From Hydractinia symbiolongicarpus (taxonomy: Eukaryota > Cnidaria > Hydrozoa > Anthoathecata > Hydractiniidae), in assembly GCF_029227915.1 (NCBI RefSeq), contig NC_079881.1:17457501-17521500 (forward strand): 64,000 nucleotides of DNA. The letters are read 5' to 3'. Under the pieces are notes generated by a model, which was given only the letters and a program-made list of their open reading frames with translations, did no database searches and was not told the origin of the DNA. Position 1 is the first letter of the stretch. Each line of letters begins with the position of its first letter. Positions 49,326 to 64,000 of this stretch are shown piece after piece. The position numbers were made by a program, and so were the translations under genes.

Positions 49326-50134
49326 TACTATATATATATTAAATAATTACCTAGGAAGGGATATATATAATAGCATGTTACGCTGTGTTAGTGTTATTTT
49401 TTTTGTTCTTAATTTTGGTAAATGCAAGAATAAGTTTTGACAAGGTCCACTTTCTAAATTTGTGACAGCTATTGTAATTTTGGTACAGAAAAATTTTTGC
49501 ACATATCTTGCACAATTCTGCGAATTGGCTACTGAAACATTTTGATGAAAACAGTTAAAAATCACTAAAATTGTTTAAAAAGTTATTTTCCATTTATTTG
49601 TTTATTTTAACCACAATATATTATTTTATTTTTCACAGCGGTTGAAACTTTGTATTTTTCTCATGCAAAACTGAGGCCTAGCAATTTTTAAGGTTACGTT
49701 GGTGTTCAAACTGCACTTTTTAAGTTTCTTGAAGTTGAGTGATATTAGAAATGAGTTTTTATGATCCTATTTTTAGCATCTAGACACTTGCCCACCTATA
49801 TAGCTATCCGATTACTGTACGAATAAGCCCTAAAAATCAAAAAGTGATATATATGAGTAACACAGTGTGACCCCTATTAACTAGCTAAGAAAAATTTGAG
49901 ACAGATACAGCCAGGTTTCACAATTCTTAATTTAGTGTATGGAAAATGTAGGTAGCCCAGCCCTGATTAGTTGAATAAAGTTTCTAGTAAACACACAACA
50001 GGAACTTTTAGAATTGTTTTTTAATATTATAGGTTTTTCTTTAATGAGCTACAATATTTTTCCTGTCCTAGTAGCTATAGAAATCTTGCATGACATGCTA
50101 GCAATTTCTCTTTGATCAGCACTGTGATATTTTT

Positions 50135-50227
50135 AATGAATTCTTTATAGGTTTGCCTTTTCATAGTTAATTAGCAAATATTTTCTTGGGTATAAGGCAA
50201 TAAATAACAAATTAAGTTTGATAAAGG
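50135..50227 (-). mobile_element. Penelope-like element, 3'-terminal fragment
   Basis: About 90 bp nearly identical to 37345-37437 (AATGAATTCTTTATAGG, then AGTTAATTAGCAAATATT, then AAGGCAATAAATAACAAATT). It marks the terminal segment of the same element family without any coding part. Confidence 0.75.
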
Positions 50228-51897
50228 CATATTATATTTTTAAGACAATAGTAAAAATCTATGTCATAACTAGCTACTCTTTTGACTACTAACTTTTCAT
50301 TTAGGTCTTGAACTTTCATAATATACACTCTTATGTCAGTACAAAGGAAAAAGTGACTAATTCTCTGCGTGCTGCATGTTTTCCCTAGCAAATGCCCTAC
50401 GCTCTGCGGGGGGCATAAACATTTGTCCCTACAAGCGCTTTGCTAGCCCAGATCTACGAAGTATAAAACTCCATAATTGCAAAAAGTACAGAATACAGAA
50501 GGGGCCATCGATTTATAAAATTTAAGTATTAATCCTAATCTTAATGTCTATCACCAACTACAAATAAGAAAAAGTGAAATAATAGAGTTTTTGGCAATGG
50601 CTGCGGATGGTCTACGGAACAATCTGCAATCCCTCACAAAAATTCCGAGCCTGCCTCCCCTCCCTCCCTAAATTTAAAGTTGACGTCTCTGAAGTGCAGG
50701 TTTGACTTCGCTACACACATTCTGTTAGTTTCACATTCAACATTGAGGTATGGGAGGGGGGAAGCTATCATACAAACCAAGTCACATCTTATTAATTGCA
50801 GTCTGGATAATTTTCGTGAGGGATTGATCCCTTTTTTTTGGCTTCTTGATATGGGAGATGACGGCGAAAAATACACTGGTATAGGTGACCGGATATTATA
50901 ATATTATTGGCTTTCACATTTCGCATAATTATTCCGACTTTTTCCGTTCAAGATTAAAATGACGCATAGAACCGTGGTCGATTATATTTGTAAATGAAAA
51001 GCCCTTGCAAGCTAAATATTTTGGATTCTTATTCGTGTGTAATTTTTTGTTCCCTATACCTTTTCAAGTTGCCAATAGCCTGTTTTGTACAGCACTTCTA
51101 CAATGTTGTTTCTTCAGTTTAAATAAATAGGTATTATCCCATACATACAGGCTAGAATAAACCAACGCGTTACTGTTAGTGGGCAAAGCAACAGTCATAA
51201 GTTTAAGTAGCCCAAAGCGGTAAAAACACAAGCCGATCAGACTTTAGAGTCAGATGCTCATAAAAACATTTCGTCTGGTCGCAGCGACCAGGCGGAAGAG
51301 TAGGATCCAATCCTATTCCAGTGCCGTTTGCCACGCGCCAACCAAATTGCTTAAATCTTTTGAGGTTATAATTTTTTGATTTTTTTCAACCTGTTCTCAA
51401 AATCACTTTTACATTATTAGTTTAAATATTTATAGTAATACTTAGAAATACTAGCTGGGGCCCGACGTCGGACAGTGGATGTAGCCCCACAGAATAACTG
51501 CATTAGCACATTTTTTTGTTGGTCATCCCCTTCTCCATGAAATATGTTTTCTCAACAATACACCACCGTAACGCAACTCATTGTGAATCTTTTAAGTTTT
51601 AAAATTATAGCAGAATTAAGGTCTCCTCAAATGCAGAAAAAGTAATTGGTGAAAATTAATACTTTAACAATACTGCACTTCACTTAACATGCTTAAGAAA
51701 GAAACAAAGACGTTTTAGCATATCAATTTATTAAATATTATTGCTTGTGGTGTGGCGATATTCTGGAAATGTTTTATCATATATACCTGCGATATGACTA
51801 AAATCGTTATAAAGTTTAAGATATCTAAGATTTGAACATAAAGTTAAAGAAATAAGAGACTAAATCCAAAATGCGATTCCGTGGTATTAATATTTAG
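50228..51897. other. Gene-free interval
   Basis: Only a small hairpin CTGGTCG-cag-CGACCAG near 51275-51291 stands out. Frames overlapping 50634-50901 on both strands are mutual shadows. Confidence 0.4.
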
Positions 51898-52510
51898 ACT
51901 ACCCGGGGGACTCGAAACGCCGGGTTAAGTCACAAGTAACTGTCTTACACGGCGTTAAAGTGCGTTGAACGCCAGGAAGAGCGATTAATAAGAACTGTAA
52001 ACTGTGCCACACATTCAGGTGCAGCACTTTAGTATAGTATGTCATAAATCGAGTGAGGCGCAAAAGATTACGGTGTTTCCGGTGTAATATATTTTTTAAA
52101 AAAATAACTTTCCACAACTTTAGCTGAAATAAAAACACAGTTCACATTCACTCGTTGCTACCCTGTCATAGCAAAAACAGTTGGCCAACCTCTTTAAATT
52201 TCCAGATAACCTTCCCGCTAAAAGTTCAAATATAAATATTACTCCGGGCTGAGGGATTAGTACAGGCAAACAATGTCGCATATTCATATAAACATAACAC
52301 CCTTTTTTGGAAAAAAACTTTATCGTAACTTAAATAAAAACACAGGAAACAGCCTGTCGTTACCCCTTCCCGCTAAAAACATCACTCAATAATTTTATTT
52401 TGCGGAGAAAGTTTTCATGACAGTAATAAAAGATGTCGCTACCTACTAACTGCATTTATCATAAGAAATATTGATTAAGAATTTTGTTGTAGCTAGCCAA
52501 ATTGAATTTG
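51898..52510 (+). repeat. Modular dispersed repeat M, copy 2
   Basis: Shorter copy of 40140-41340. It opens with CCGGGGGACTCGAAACGCCGG against the related CCGGGAAATCCGGCG of copy 1. It retains one GGATTAGTACAGGCAAAC module and the AAACACAGGAAACAGCCTGTC segment, and ends in a TTTTGTTGTAGC block shared with copy 1. Confidence 0.7.
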
Positions 52511-53241
52511 GCTACTTTTACTCTTCAGCCAGAAGTAGCTAAAGAGCTAGCTAGCTAGGGGGGCACAACCTCAATATAAAAATGAATAATAATATATCAA
52601 ACTTTAAAATAATAAGAATAAATAAAGCTAGCTACAGCTAGCTGGCTTCAGCAGTATGCTGCCTTGAAATCTACGTTTGTAACTAAAATTTTGAAATTGG
52701 CTTGTTTCAGGTTTACATATGACTAGAAAACGTGATAATATTTTCATCTTATTATGTGAAAACATAGACACAAGGAAGAGAATATCTTAAACGTTGATAG
52801 AAATGAAATTTAGCCAGTTAAATAATTATGCTAACCCAACCAAATGTTCCTCTTTGCTTCAAAAATTTTTGATTCGCAGATTAGTGAAGAAGTTGGAGTA
52901 TAATAAATATGGCGTCCTTGAACTCGGTGCCTCGAAAGGAACGACTTGTATCTTAACGCCCTAGTTGAACAAAACCCGCTTTAGTTTATTTGAACAAAAC
53001 CCGCTTTGGTAAAAGCATAACTGGAAACGAAAATTTAAAGAAGTATCTAATACAGTTCATCAAATAATATCAAAATGACAGTCTTTAACAAAATGTGTGA
53101 TCAAATTCGTATCGCAGTCTTCATTCTTTTCCCAATTTCACAAATATCAAGATACGCACACAGCCGGCGTAGTGCTTGGTCGCGAGGTCAGGTCGGACTT
53201 TAAAAGTCGTGACGTTACGGCAATCGGTTAAAAAATTGATC

Positions 53242-53611
53242 GAAGAAGAAGAAGAAGAAGAAGAAGAAGAAGAAGAAGAAGAAGAAGAAGAAGAAGAAGA
53301 AGAAGAAGAAGAAGAAGAAGAAGAAGAAGAAGAAGAAGAAGAAGAAGAAGAAGAAGAAGAAGAAGAAGAAGAAGAAGAAGAAGAAGAAGAAGAAGAAGAA
53401 GAAGAAGAAGAAGAAGAAGAAGAAGAAGAAGAAGAAGAAGAAGAAAAAGAAGAAGAAGAAGAAGAAGAAGAAGAAGAACAAGAACAAGAACAAGAACAAG
53501 AACAAGAACAAGAACAAGAACAAGAACAAGAACAAGAACAAGAACAAGAACAAGAACAAGAACAAGAACAAGAACAAGAACAAGAACAAGAACAAGAACA
53601 AGAACAAGAAC
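53242..53611 (+). repeat. Long GAA microsatellite running into a CAAGAA array
   Basis: Nearly pure (GAA)n from about 53242 to 53477 with one AAA interruption near 53445, followed by about 22 copies of CAAGAA to 53611. Purine-rich on the plus strand. The long frames through it on both strands (poly-Glu, poly-Ser, poly-Phe) are repeat artefacts. Confidence 0.97.
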
Positions 53612-53694
53612 AGGCAGAAGGAGGAGAAGAACAAACCCGTTTTATTAAGAACTCGGATATAATCCGATATCTTAACAACAAAATTATGTTATAA

Positions 53695-56038
53695 AGCTAG
53701 CTAAATTTATAAAAAAAACGTTTGGTGTTACTTTGTTAGATTAATTAAAGTATCACTGACTAGTTTGTGGTGTCGCGTTGTGCAATAAGAAAGAAGATAG
53801 CGACATGAAAATGTAGACTGATAAAATAAGAAAAAAACAAAGTGTATGTAGCTAGCTATCTAACGAGAAGGTTCTTAATATGTTTAGCACGTAGTAGGTG
53901 ATCAAAAACCTGATGTAGACGCTTCGATGACAGCGTGCTTTATATATTTAGCTTGGTATTTTGTTTACTACATTTAGCTATTAGCCAGCTAGCTAGCATT
54001 TTTCAAAGTAAAATTTGAAAATTTAGAGACCACTACCTTATTCGTACAAATTTTAGTGAGCCTTTAATTTGGCGATGGACTAAATTGATTTTTTTGGCGA
54101 GCATTTCATTTGACGATGGTAGAATTATGTTAAAACTTATGTTAAAATTTAGCGATGGCTATTTTGACTTAAATTTGATGTGTTTTTAATTTGGCGATGG
54201 AATGATTTTCTTTCATTTTTTATGTTGCTTACAATTTTATCTTAAAAGCTTTAGAGGACAGAAAAGATAAAAACATGCGTTATATTAAAACAAAAAGAAG
54301 TGTTAGTTGCTGGTTTTCTTTGTCACAATTTTTTGTTTGTAAAAGAGTTGAATTTTAATAAATATAATAATAAAACTTGTAGAAGGGGGATCTAGCGTCT
54401 CTGAGAAATCTCTACATTTCATAACTACCCTAACTGTATTGATGCAGGGGCTAGTAAAATCAACCTACCCGCAGCTGACATTTGGTGACTTTTCTTTTAT
54501 TGGGCATCCTGCAACAGAATTTTACAACACAATTATGGTTTTGTTTTACTGTCTATCAGTAAGATAGGACTTTTAAAAATATGAAATTGGGTTGCACAAA
54601 TCAGACATGGCACACATTTTTTTTATCAAGACCCTAACATTTCTTGACTCTGACATTTTTTGCCCATGTATCTTTGTTAAAATTGATATGCTGTCAAAAT
54701 TTGTTTATCAACGTCTCTGAAAATGGCTAAAATCACAAACTCAGGAACTATGATAATAGTGAAAATATTTTGTAACGCAATTTTTTTAAACCAGCCTAAA
54801 AACATCTCATACCAAGTTTCAAGTCTTTATTTCAATTTTACTTTTGGCAAAAAGTATGATTTCAAAAGAGTATTTTTTTATAGCCCACTTAGATATTTTA
54901 AACTTGCTAACTACAAAAAAAACAGTTCTCGTAAAAATTTAAAGTGTTTCGAAAATAGTTCTGCTCTTTTACATAACAGAATGTTCGGAAACTTCTGTGA
55001 GCTATCTGATATCTTTTGAAAACAATTTTTTTCTCTAAAATTTTAGCTCATCACAAATTTTACAAAGATTACTGAATATCCATAAAGCAAGACCTTGACA
55101 ATTACACCAATCATAAAAGCTTTTGGTCTATATTATAAACTTCATTTCCAATTGATTTATGACCCATAACTCCACTTAAGATTTATCCTGATGACAGAGA
55201 AGGCAGGCTGTTATAATCTGAAGCTGTCTTAACGCTTAAATAAATGTGGTCGAATCGATCGATGGCGTTTTTATTAAAATTGATTTCCAATTAAATGCGA
55301 CCATTCCCGATCGATGGCGACTCACTCAATTTTATATTCAATAACACAAATTTGATATAAAATAATTGACAGTGAGCATGTGCTTAGAACTTCATGACAT
55401 ATAAATACGATAAACAAAATTATTTTTAAGTATTCTTCTAAAATTTCTTAGCAATTTCCCTACAAACTCTTTATTTAGTGAGACTGTCTTTGAAACTTTT
55501 CGAGTGTTCCAAGACACTTAAATCCGCGAACTTATTCTACAAATATTATTTCAAATTCCTCAACATTCATCGGGGATAATCACTTATCGGTAATACATTT
55601 TCATCTTTTAAAGGTTGCTTACGTTAATTAGTGTATTGATGTTGCTGAATCAAATATGAAATTAATTTTTATTTTGTTTTATGTATTGGTCAAAATCGCT
55701 CAAGAAGGCACAAAACCCTGGCGACGAGGGTTCAACAAATTAGCAACAACAGGCATTTGGACTCCGCGCTGTCTCTCTTTCTGTAAGTTTATCTCTATCT
55801 TTCATCAAGCGATTTTTTAGAAGGTAAACGCATGAACCACAAAACTTTTCTTGACATTGAATGACCAAGATTATTCATGATATTTTTAGCTTAACATCAC
55901 GGGGGTAATTATTATTAAAAATGGCGTATTAAAATAAAGCACTTATTTTAATCACTTAATTTATTTCTCTTCGTCAAGTTAATAAATTAAAATAATTAAC
56001 TTAGGAAACGAAATAAATTAATTTCTCAAATTTATTAT
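53695..56038. other. Gene-free AT-rich interval
   Basis: Contains GCTA-rich stretches and the short 41-bp-period repeat. The 98-codon frame at 54723-55019 has no recognised domain and low complexity. Confidence 0.4.
54066..54200 (+). repeat. Degenerate short tandem repeat, period about 41 bp
   Basis: The motif TTT-gGCGATGG occurs at 54068, 54109, 54148 and 54190, spaced 39-42 bp. Single similar motifs occur elsewhere, for example near 61833. Confidence 0.5.
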
Positions 56039-56978
56039 CTCTATAATAATAGCCGTCGTCTGTCTGTCTCTGCGCGGACCCCCCGCTGAGTTAGAAAACG
56101 ATGTTACGGAAACACGAATATCAAATGCGATATATTTTTATCCGCTTTGTTGCGACGGGTAAATATAAAGGACGGGCGAACACGTGGATTTTTCCACGGG
56201 CAACGACTAGTCTCTATAATAATATGCCAGTTCCGTGTGTCTGTAAAAGGCAAAGTGGATGTGTTGTTTTTTCTAAAGAAACAGCCGCGGTAACATGTCA
56301 CTTTTGCTAAACATTTATTTTTCTTCTGTCTTTTGTAAAGTCACAGTTAATTTATTTTATTGTTCTCCTAAAAACCTTTGTGTAATTATGTAAACTTTAT
56401 TACACAAAAGTCACGGGTAATTAATTTTTATTATTCCCTTAAGCACGTGTCTACTGTTATATGAAAAACATATTGGTTTTATTTATTCCCACTTAAATGG
56501 AATTAACAACAAAACGAAAAGAACAATGAATTTCGCTGTTCGGCTAAATCAAATCATGTGATAAAATAAAGTGATTTTATTAGTTAGGAATTTTATTGCA
56601 TGCGAATTTAAATTTACCGTGACGGGAGCTTTGTTATAAATTGTTATACGAGTAAAGTCATTAACGTTGTTATTATAGTTGTCAATTTCGCTCAAAAGTT
56701 TTAATTGCTTGCGTCTTCAAATGAAACTGACAACAAATGATTTTGTGATCAGAAACATAGAATAAATTTTAAATGTTTTTGAGTGGATATCTCCACGGGT
56801 TTCGTTTAAAACGAACAAATAAATTAAATTTAAGTGGATTATTCCACGGGTTTAAATAACTAGTAATAAATAATTAGATTTTCGATTGAAGAACCCCCTG
56901 GTTTCTAAAAACTCGCGGAAAGATCAAAAGAATATAGGTAACCTTTTTGAACAGACAGACAGAAGACGACTATTAATA
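56039..56978. mobile_element. Transposon-like element with TCTG-rich inverted ends
   Basis: The left end CTATAATAATAGCCGTCGTC followed by TGTCTGTCTC and the right end CAGACAGACAG-aagacgac-TATTAATAAAG are imperfect inverted copies. The same terminus, inverted, closes at 34641-34670 next to GNAT copy 1. The interior holds an HP-like hairpin (near 56165-56210, CGTGGATTTTTCCACGGG) and two further GTGGAT-CCACGGG hairpins near 56785 and 56840. No transposase is seen. Confidence 0.55.
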
Positions 56979-57066
56979 AAGTGATTAAAATATGGATTGT
57001 TTTCACGACCAATGAAATTTAAAGCTTTTTATAACAAACTGACACGCATGAATAGGTTTTCAACTG

Positions 57067-58244
57067 ATGGTATTATTGATTACTTCACCAGACATAGAAG
57101 AGTTTAATCTATATGTCTACCTTCATTGTGTGTTATCAACAAATATCAGATTAAGTAAATTACTTGTTTACTGCAAATGCGTCATTCAATTTTCAACGAA
57201 ACGAGTTAACACGCAAAACTTGATCTCCGTAATGTTGACAAGCATTATTTTCCGGGGACCTTCTTTACAAAAAAGAATCCAGCACATCTCTGGTATAAGA
57301 AAATGTACACACGACATGATGTACGACCAACACAAGTTCTGGGAAGATGTTAGGCGCAACCAGACACCAATCACTTATGCATCTTATCAACTAAAGATGC
57401 TGGAAAATCAAAAAGAAATTTTGGAAGCACAGAAAATGGTGTCAATGATGTTTTATGAAAATAATGTAACATGGGAGGAAAGTTATAATCCATCAGGTAT
57501 GTCTTTACACATTTCTCAAGTACGCTTCCATTGTTTTATGACGATTTTTCAGGTTGGCAATGAAGCTATAAAATTCTTTATCTTGTGCATAGAGGCCTCA
57601 TATTTCTTGGCACATAGCCCAGAGGTAGACAGAAAAAGAATTGACAGAAGGTAATAAGGATAGACTTGATCTAGATCAAATTAGAAGAATATCATTAGTA
57701 TACCCCGTCAAACCCATGCAAACATGGAAAATTGACCTTAAACAGAGAAAGATATGAATCTTATTTTTCATTCGTAGGACTGGAAAGAAAATATGACACA
57801 GATGGTCAAAGTTATATAATAGATGCTATGGAAAAAAACTGTGTTTGGGGTGGTGCCTTTAATAACGACAGGTTAGTGGCTTGTGCGCGGTTATCGTATA
57901 AAAGAGGAAACGCCAGATTAGATATTGAAAAGCATTCAATAAACGAGAAAATAAGGGAATTAGTATCGAAAACAAATGTTGTCGAAATGCAAAGAGGGTT
58001 TACAGTGCCTTCGCACAGAGGTAAAGGTTTGAATAAACAGCTTTTTGGATTATTTGCAAGGTACTCAATAAAACTAGGAGTGGAAATAGTTGTCGCTTTC
58101 CGTGATCCATATTTTAAACGCAACAATATTGGTTTGACTGTCGATGACGAATTTTACTATCGTGACGGGGAGAGATTATCTTTTGAACATTTTCCGCAAA
58201 AAGAATTGGAGAAAGTTGTAGCCTATGTAGAAGAACATGACTGA
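57067..58244 (+). CDS. GNAT-type acyltransferase-like gene, copy 2 (two exons)
   Basis: Exon 1 is 57067-57496 and exon 2 is 57748-58244, with a phase-1 intron placed as in copy 1; the model gives 308 residues. The conserved internal start (MLTSIIFRGPSLQK) corresponds to the likely start of copy 1. Motifs are kept: EILEAQKMVSMMFYE, YDTDGQSY, GGAFNNDRLVACARLSYK, and motif A with GFTVPSHRGKGLNKQL. Differences from copy 1 are scattered substitutions with no frameshift, which suggests both copies have been under selection. AATAAA lies at 58462. The gene is convergent with the second ABCC transporter, whose stop is at 59363. A transposon-like element (56039-56978) borders it upstream. Function beyond acyl transfer is unknown. 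Confidence 0.75.
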
Positions 58245-58461
58245 ATCTCCTCCGTAGCGTCTCTTGTGATGTTATAACTGTTGGTCAACATCCTGCAGCT
58301 GGAGGGTCCTTATACAAGTTAACAAAGTAAGTTCCTTTGCATGTGAAACAATTACGTTGTAAGATCCATTTACAAAAACATTCTAATTACTTTCTTATCT
58401 ATATTACGTTTTGTACAATGTGTATGACTTCAAAAAAAATATGTATACATTTAAAGTTCTG

Positions 58462-58467
58462 AATAAA
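58462..58467 (+). promoter_or_regulatory. Polyadenylation signal AATAAA of GNAT copy 2
   Basis: An AATAAA hexamer about 220 nt after the stop of GNAT copy 2, matching the signal at 36222 in context and spacing. Confidence 0.55.
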
Positions 58468-58480
58468 AGTGGCGTCAAAT

Positions 58481-59362
58481 ATGTTTTAAAGTATCTTGAA
58501 TCATATCGCTATAGTAGTAACCGTGTTTTGAGACGAGTCCGATAGTGAGACGAGTCGTATTATATGTGTGTTTGTATATATTGGATTTGTACCACATCAA
58601 AAAAATGATTAATTCGTCTTAATTTTAAAATAAAGAGCCAGCACAGCGGTCACGTTTGTTGGAAAGCTTAAGTCTTTGGAAAAATAATAGCGATGGAACC
58701 CAGTAATATCGGAAGAATGTCGCTAAATTCATGTTGGTACGAGTTGTGACGCAATATAGTACTTTATAGAAGTTCGCCTTTTATTGATTTTGTCACCACA
58801 GGTGCATTCTATGGATTTTTTCCACTGGCTTACAGCTAGCGTATGACATTATAGAAATTTTAATAACGCTGGTTACGTTTTCATGTAGAGAAAGAAAGAA
58901 GAAAATATAAAATTAAACATATACTTACAAATATAATTTTTTATACAATAAACTCTAACATATTAAATTCATCCTATTTTAAAACTAAAATTTTCTTTTT
59001 ATCTTGATAAAGTGGACATTTTCAGTTTTTTCCAAACTTTACAAGCGTGGTAATGCTTTCCTCTACGTAATACACAATACTGCGAAATGAACAAGGTTTC
59101 CCACCAAAATGCACCTTGACAAACGCTCTCCTCCACATATCTCACCATGTGATGAAATGTAACAAATTCTTCGCTACAACGCATTCGGAACTACCATTAT
59201 TTTCTAGTGATATGCAGTTAGTTGCCATACCTTAATATGTTACAAATAATGCAACCAAACTCATTTTAACTTTAAACGTATTTCTCTACGCTCTTTCTAA
59301 AGCGCCATAATTTCTCATTTCCACAGTCGGAAACGGAAAATCCTTCTTTCTAGAAAATTTCG
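58481..59362. other. Spacer between convergent GNAT copy 2 and second ABCC gene
   Basis: Should hold the 3' untranslated region of the ABCC gene on the minus strand. No equivalent GNAT sequence is found beyond the 3' end of the complete ABCC gene. Confidence 0.4.
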
Positions 59363-63706
<4,344 letters not shown>

Positions 63707-64000
63707 CTATTGATATAAACAGATTAAGGTATAGATATTGAGACTTTTTTAAACAAGGATACTTATGTAGCCACGACTCCTGTTGCAAAACGCAGCAAAA
63801 TAAGGAAGATTATAGAAAGTTTACAGATCTTAAAACATAAATAGGATGAATGTAACAATACTCCCTGTGTGAGTACACACGGAAATTATAATAGATACTT
63901 TTTTCAGACATTTCTTTCAACATGTAAAACTCGGGCGCTATATGTCAAAGAAAGTGAATATTTACACTATAACTTTGATTTGCCTAGTGGTATATAAAAC

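Larger units (their letters stand above)
56890..58480 (+). repeat. Segmental duplication, unit 2 (GNAT gene with flanks)
   Basis: Second unit of the duplication described at 34575-36240. The left boundary falls inside a transposon-like element end (CAGACAGACAG followed by AAGACGACTATTA), which suggests that the element was part of the duplicated block or helped to move it. Confidence 0.85.

Noticed and set aside
53121-53694. Long open frames on both strands (poly-Glu, poly-Ser/Cys, poly-Phe/Leu)
   Set aside because: They are translations of the GAA/CAAGAA microsatellite, with no flanking domain.
54723-55019. 98-codon plus-strand frame
   Set aside because: Low complexity, no motif and no conserved copy.

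Overview
The window is eukaryotic nuclear DNA, AT-rich, with small exons bounded by GT-AG introns, long gene-poor stretches and many dispersed repeats. An ABCC-type transporter with about 29 exons, a Penelope-like retroelement, a Helentron remnant, tRNA-derived SINEs and TTAA-flanked MITEs together suggest an invertebrate animal. A cnidarian or another early-branching marine metazoan is my best guess, but no marker in the window proves the taxon.

Layout. (1) 1-10.2 kb: a large inverted repeat. Its left arm is about 165-1790 and its right arm about 9070-10215. It encloses a three-exon gene on the minus strand (5801-7167) for a 276-residue protein with a possible cupin-like fold, plus a third partial copy of the arm sequence. 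(2) 10.2-12.9 kb: no gene seen; poly-G and poly-C runs. (3) 12.9-24.35 kb: a complete ABCC/MRP4-like transporter on the minus strand. I could assemble it from 29 GT-AG exons into one open frame of 1352 codons plus stop. (4) 24.4-34.5 kb: gene-poor, with a near-perfect 28-bp palindrome and two SINE-like elements. (5) 34.6-36.2 kb: a two-exon GNAT acyltransferase-like gene. (6) 37.3-39.5 kb: two Penelope-like element 3' ends placed head to head, followed by a short hairpin element. (7) 40.1-44 kb: a modular repeat and a 2.6-kb element with inverted ends that carries a nested piggyBac-type MITE. (8) 47.1-49.3 kb: remnant of a Helentron helicase-endonuclease followed by degenerate tandem repeats. 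(9) 51.9-53.7 kb: second copy of the modular repeat and a 370-bp GAA/CAAGAA microsatellite. (10) 56.0-58.5 kb: a transposon-like element next to a second copy of the GNAT gene. (11) 59.36 kb to the window end: the 3' half of a second ABCC transporter whose internal exons match the first copy in length exactly.

The duplicated pairs (two ABCC genes, two GNAT genes) imply local segmental duplication followed by transposon activity. The first ABCC gene can act alone as a membrane exporter; the second continues beyond the window. GNAT copy 2 and ABCC copy B are convergent neighbours about 1.1 kb apart; nothing in the sequence shows that they work together. I see no bacterial-style operon, CRISPR array or defence island. 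The most unusual items are the duplicated GNAT gene with its strongly conserved 3' region, the gene-enclosing inverted repeat and the head-to-head Penelope structure.
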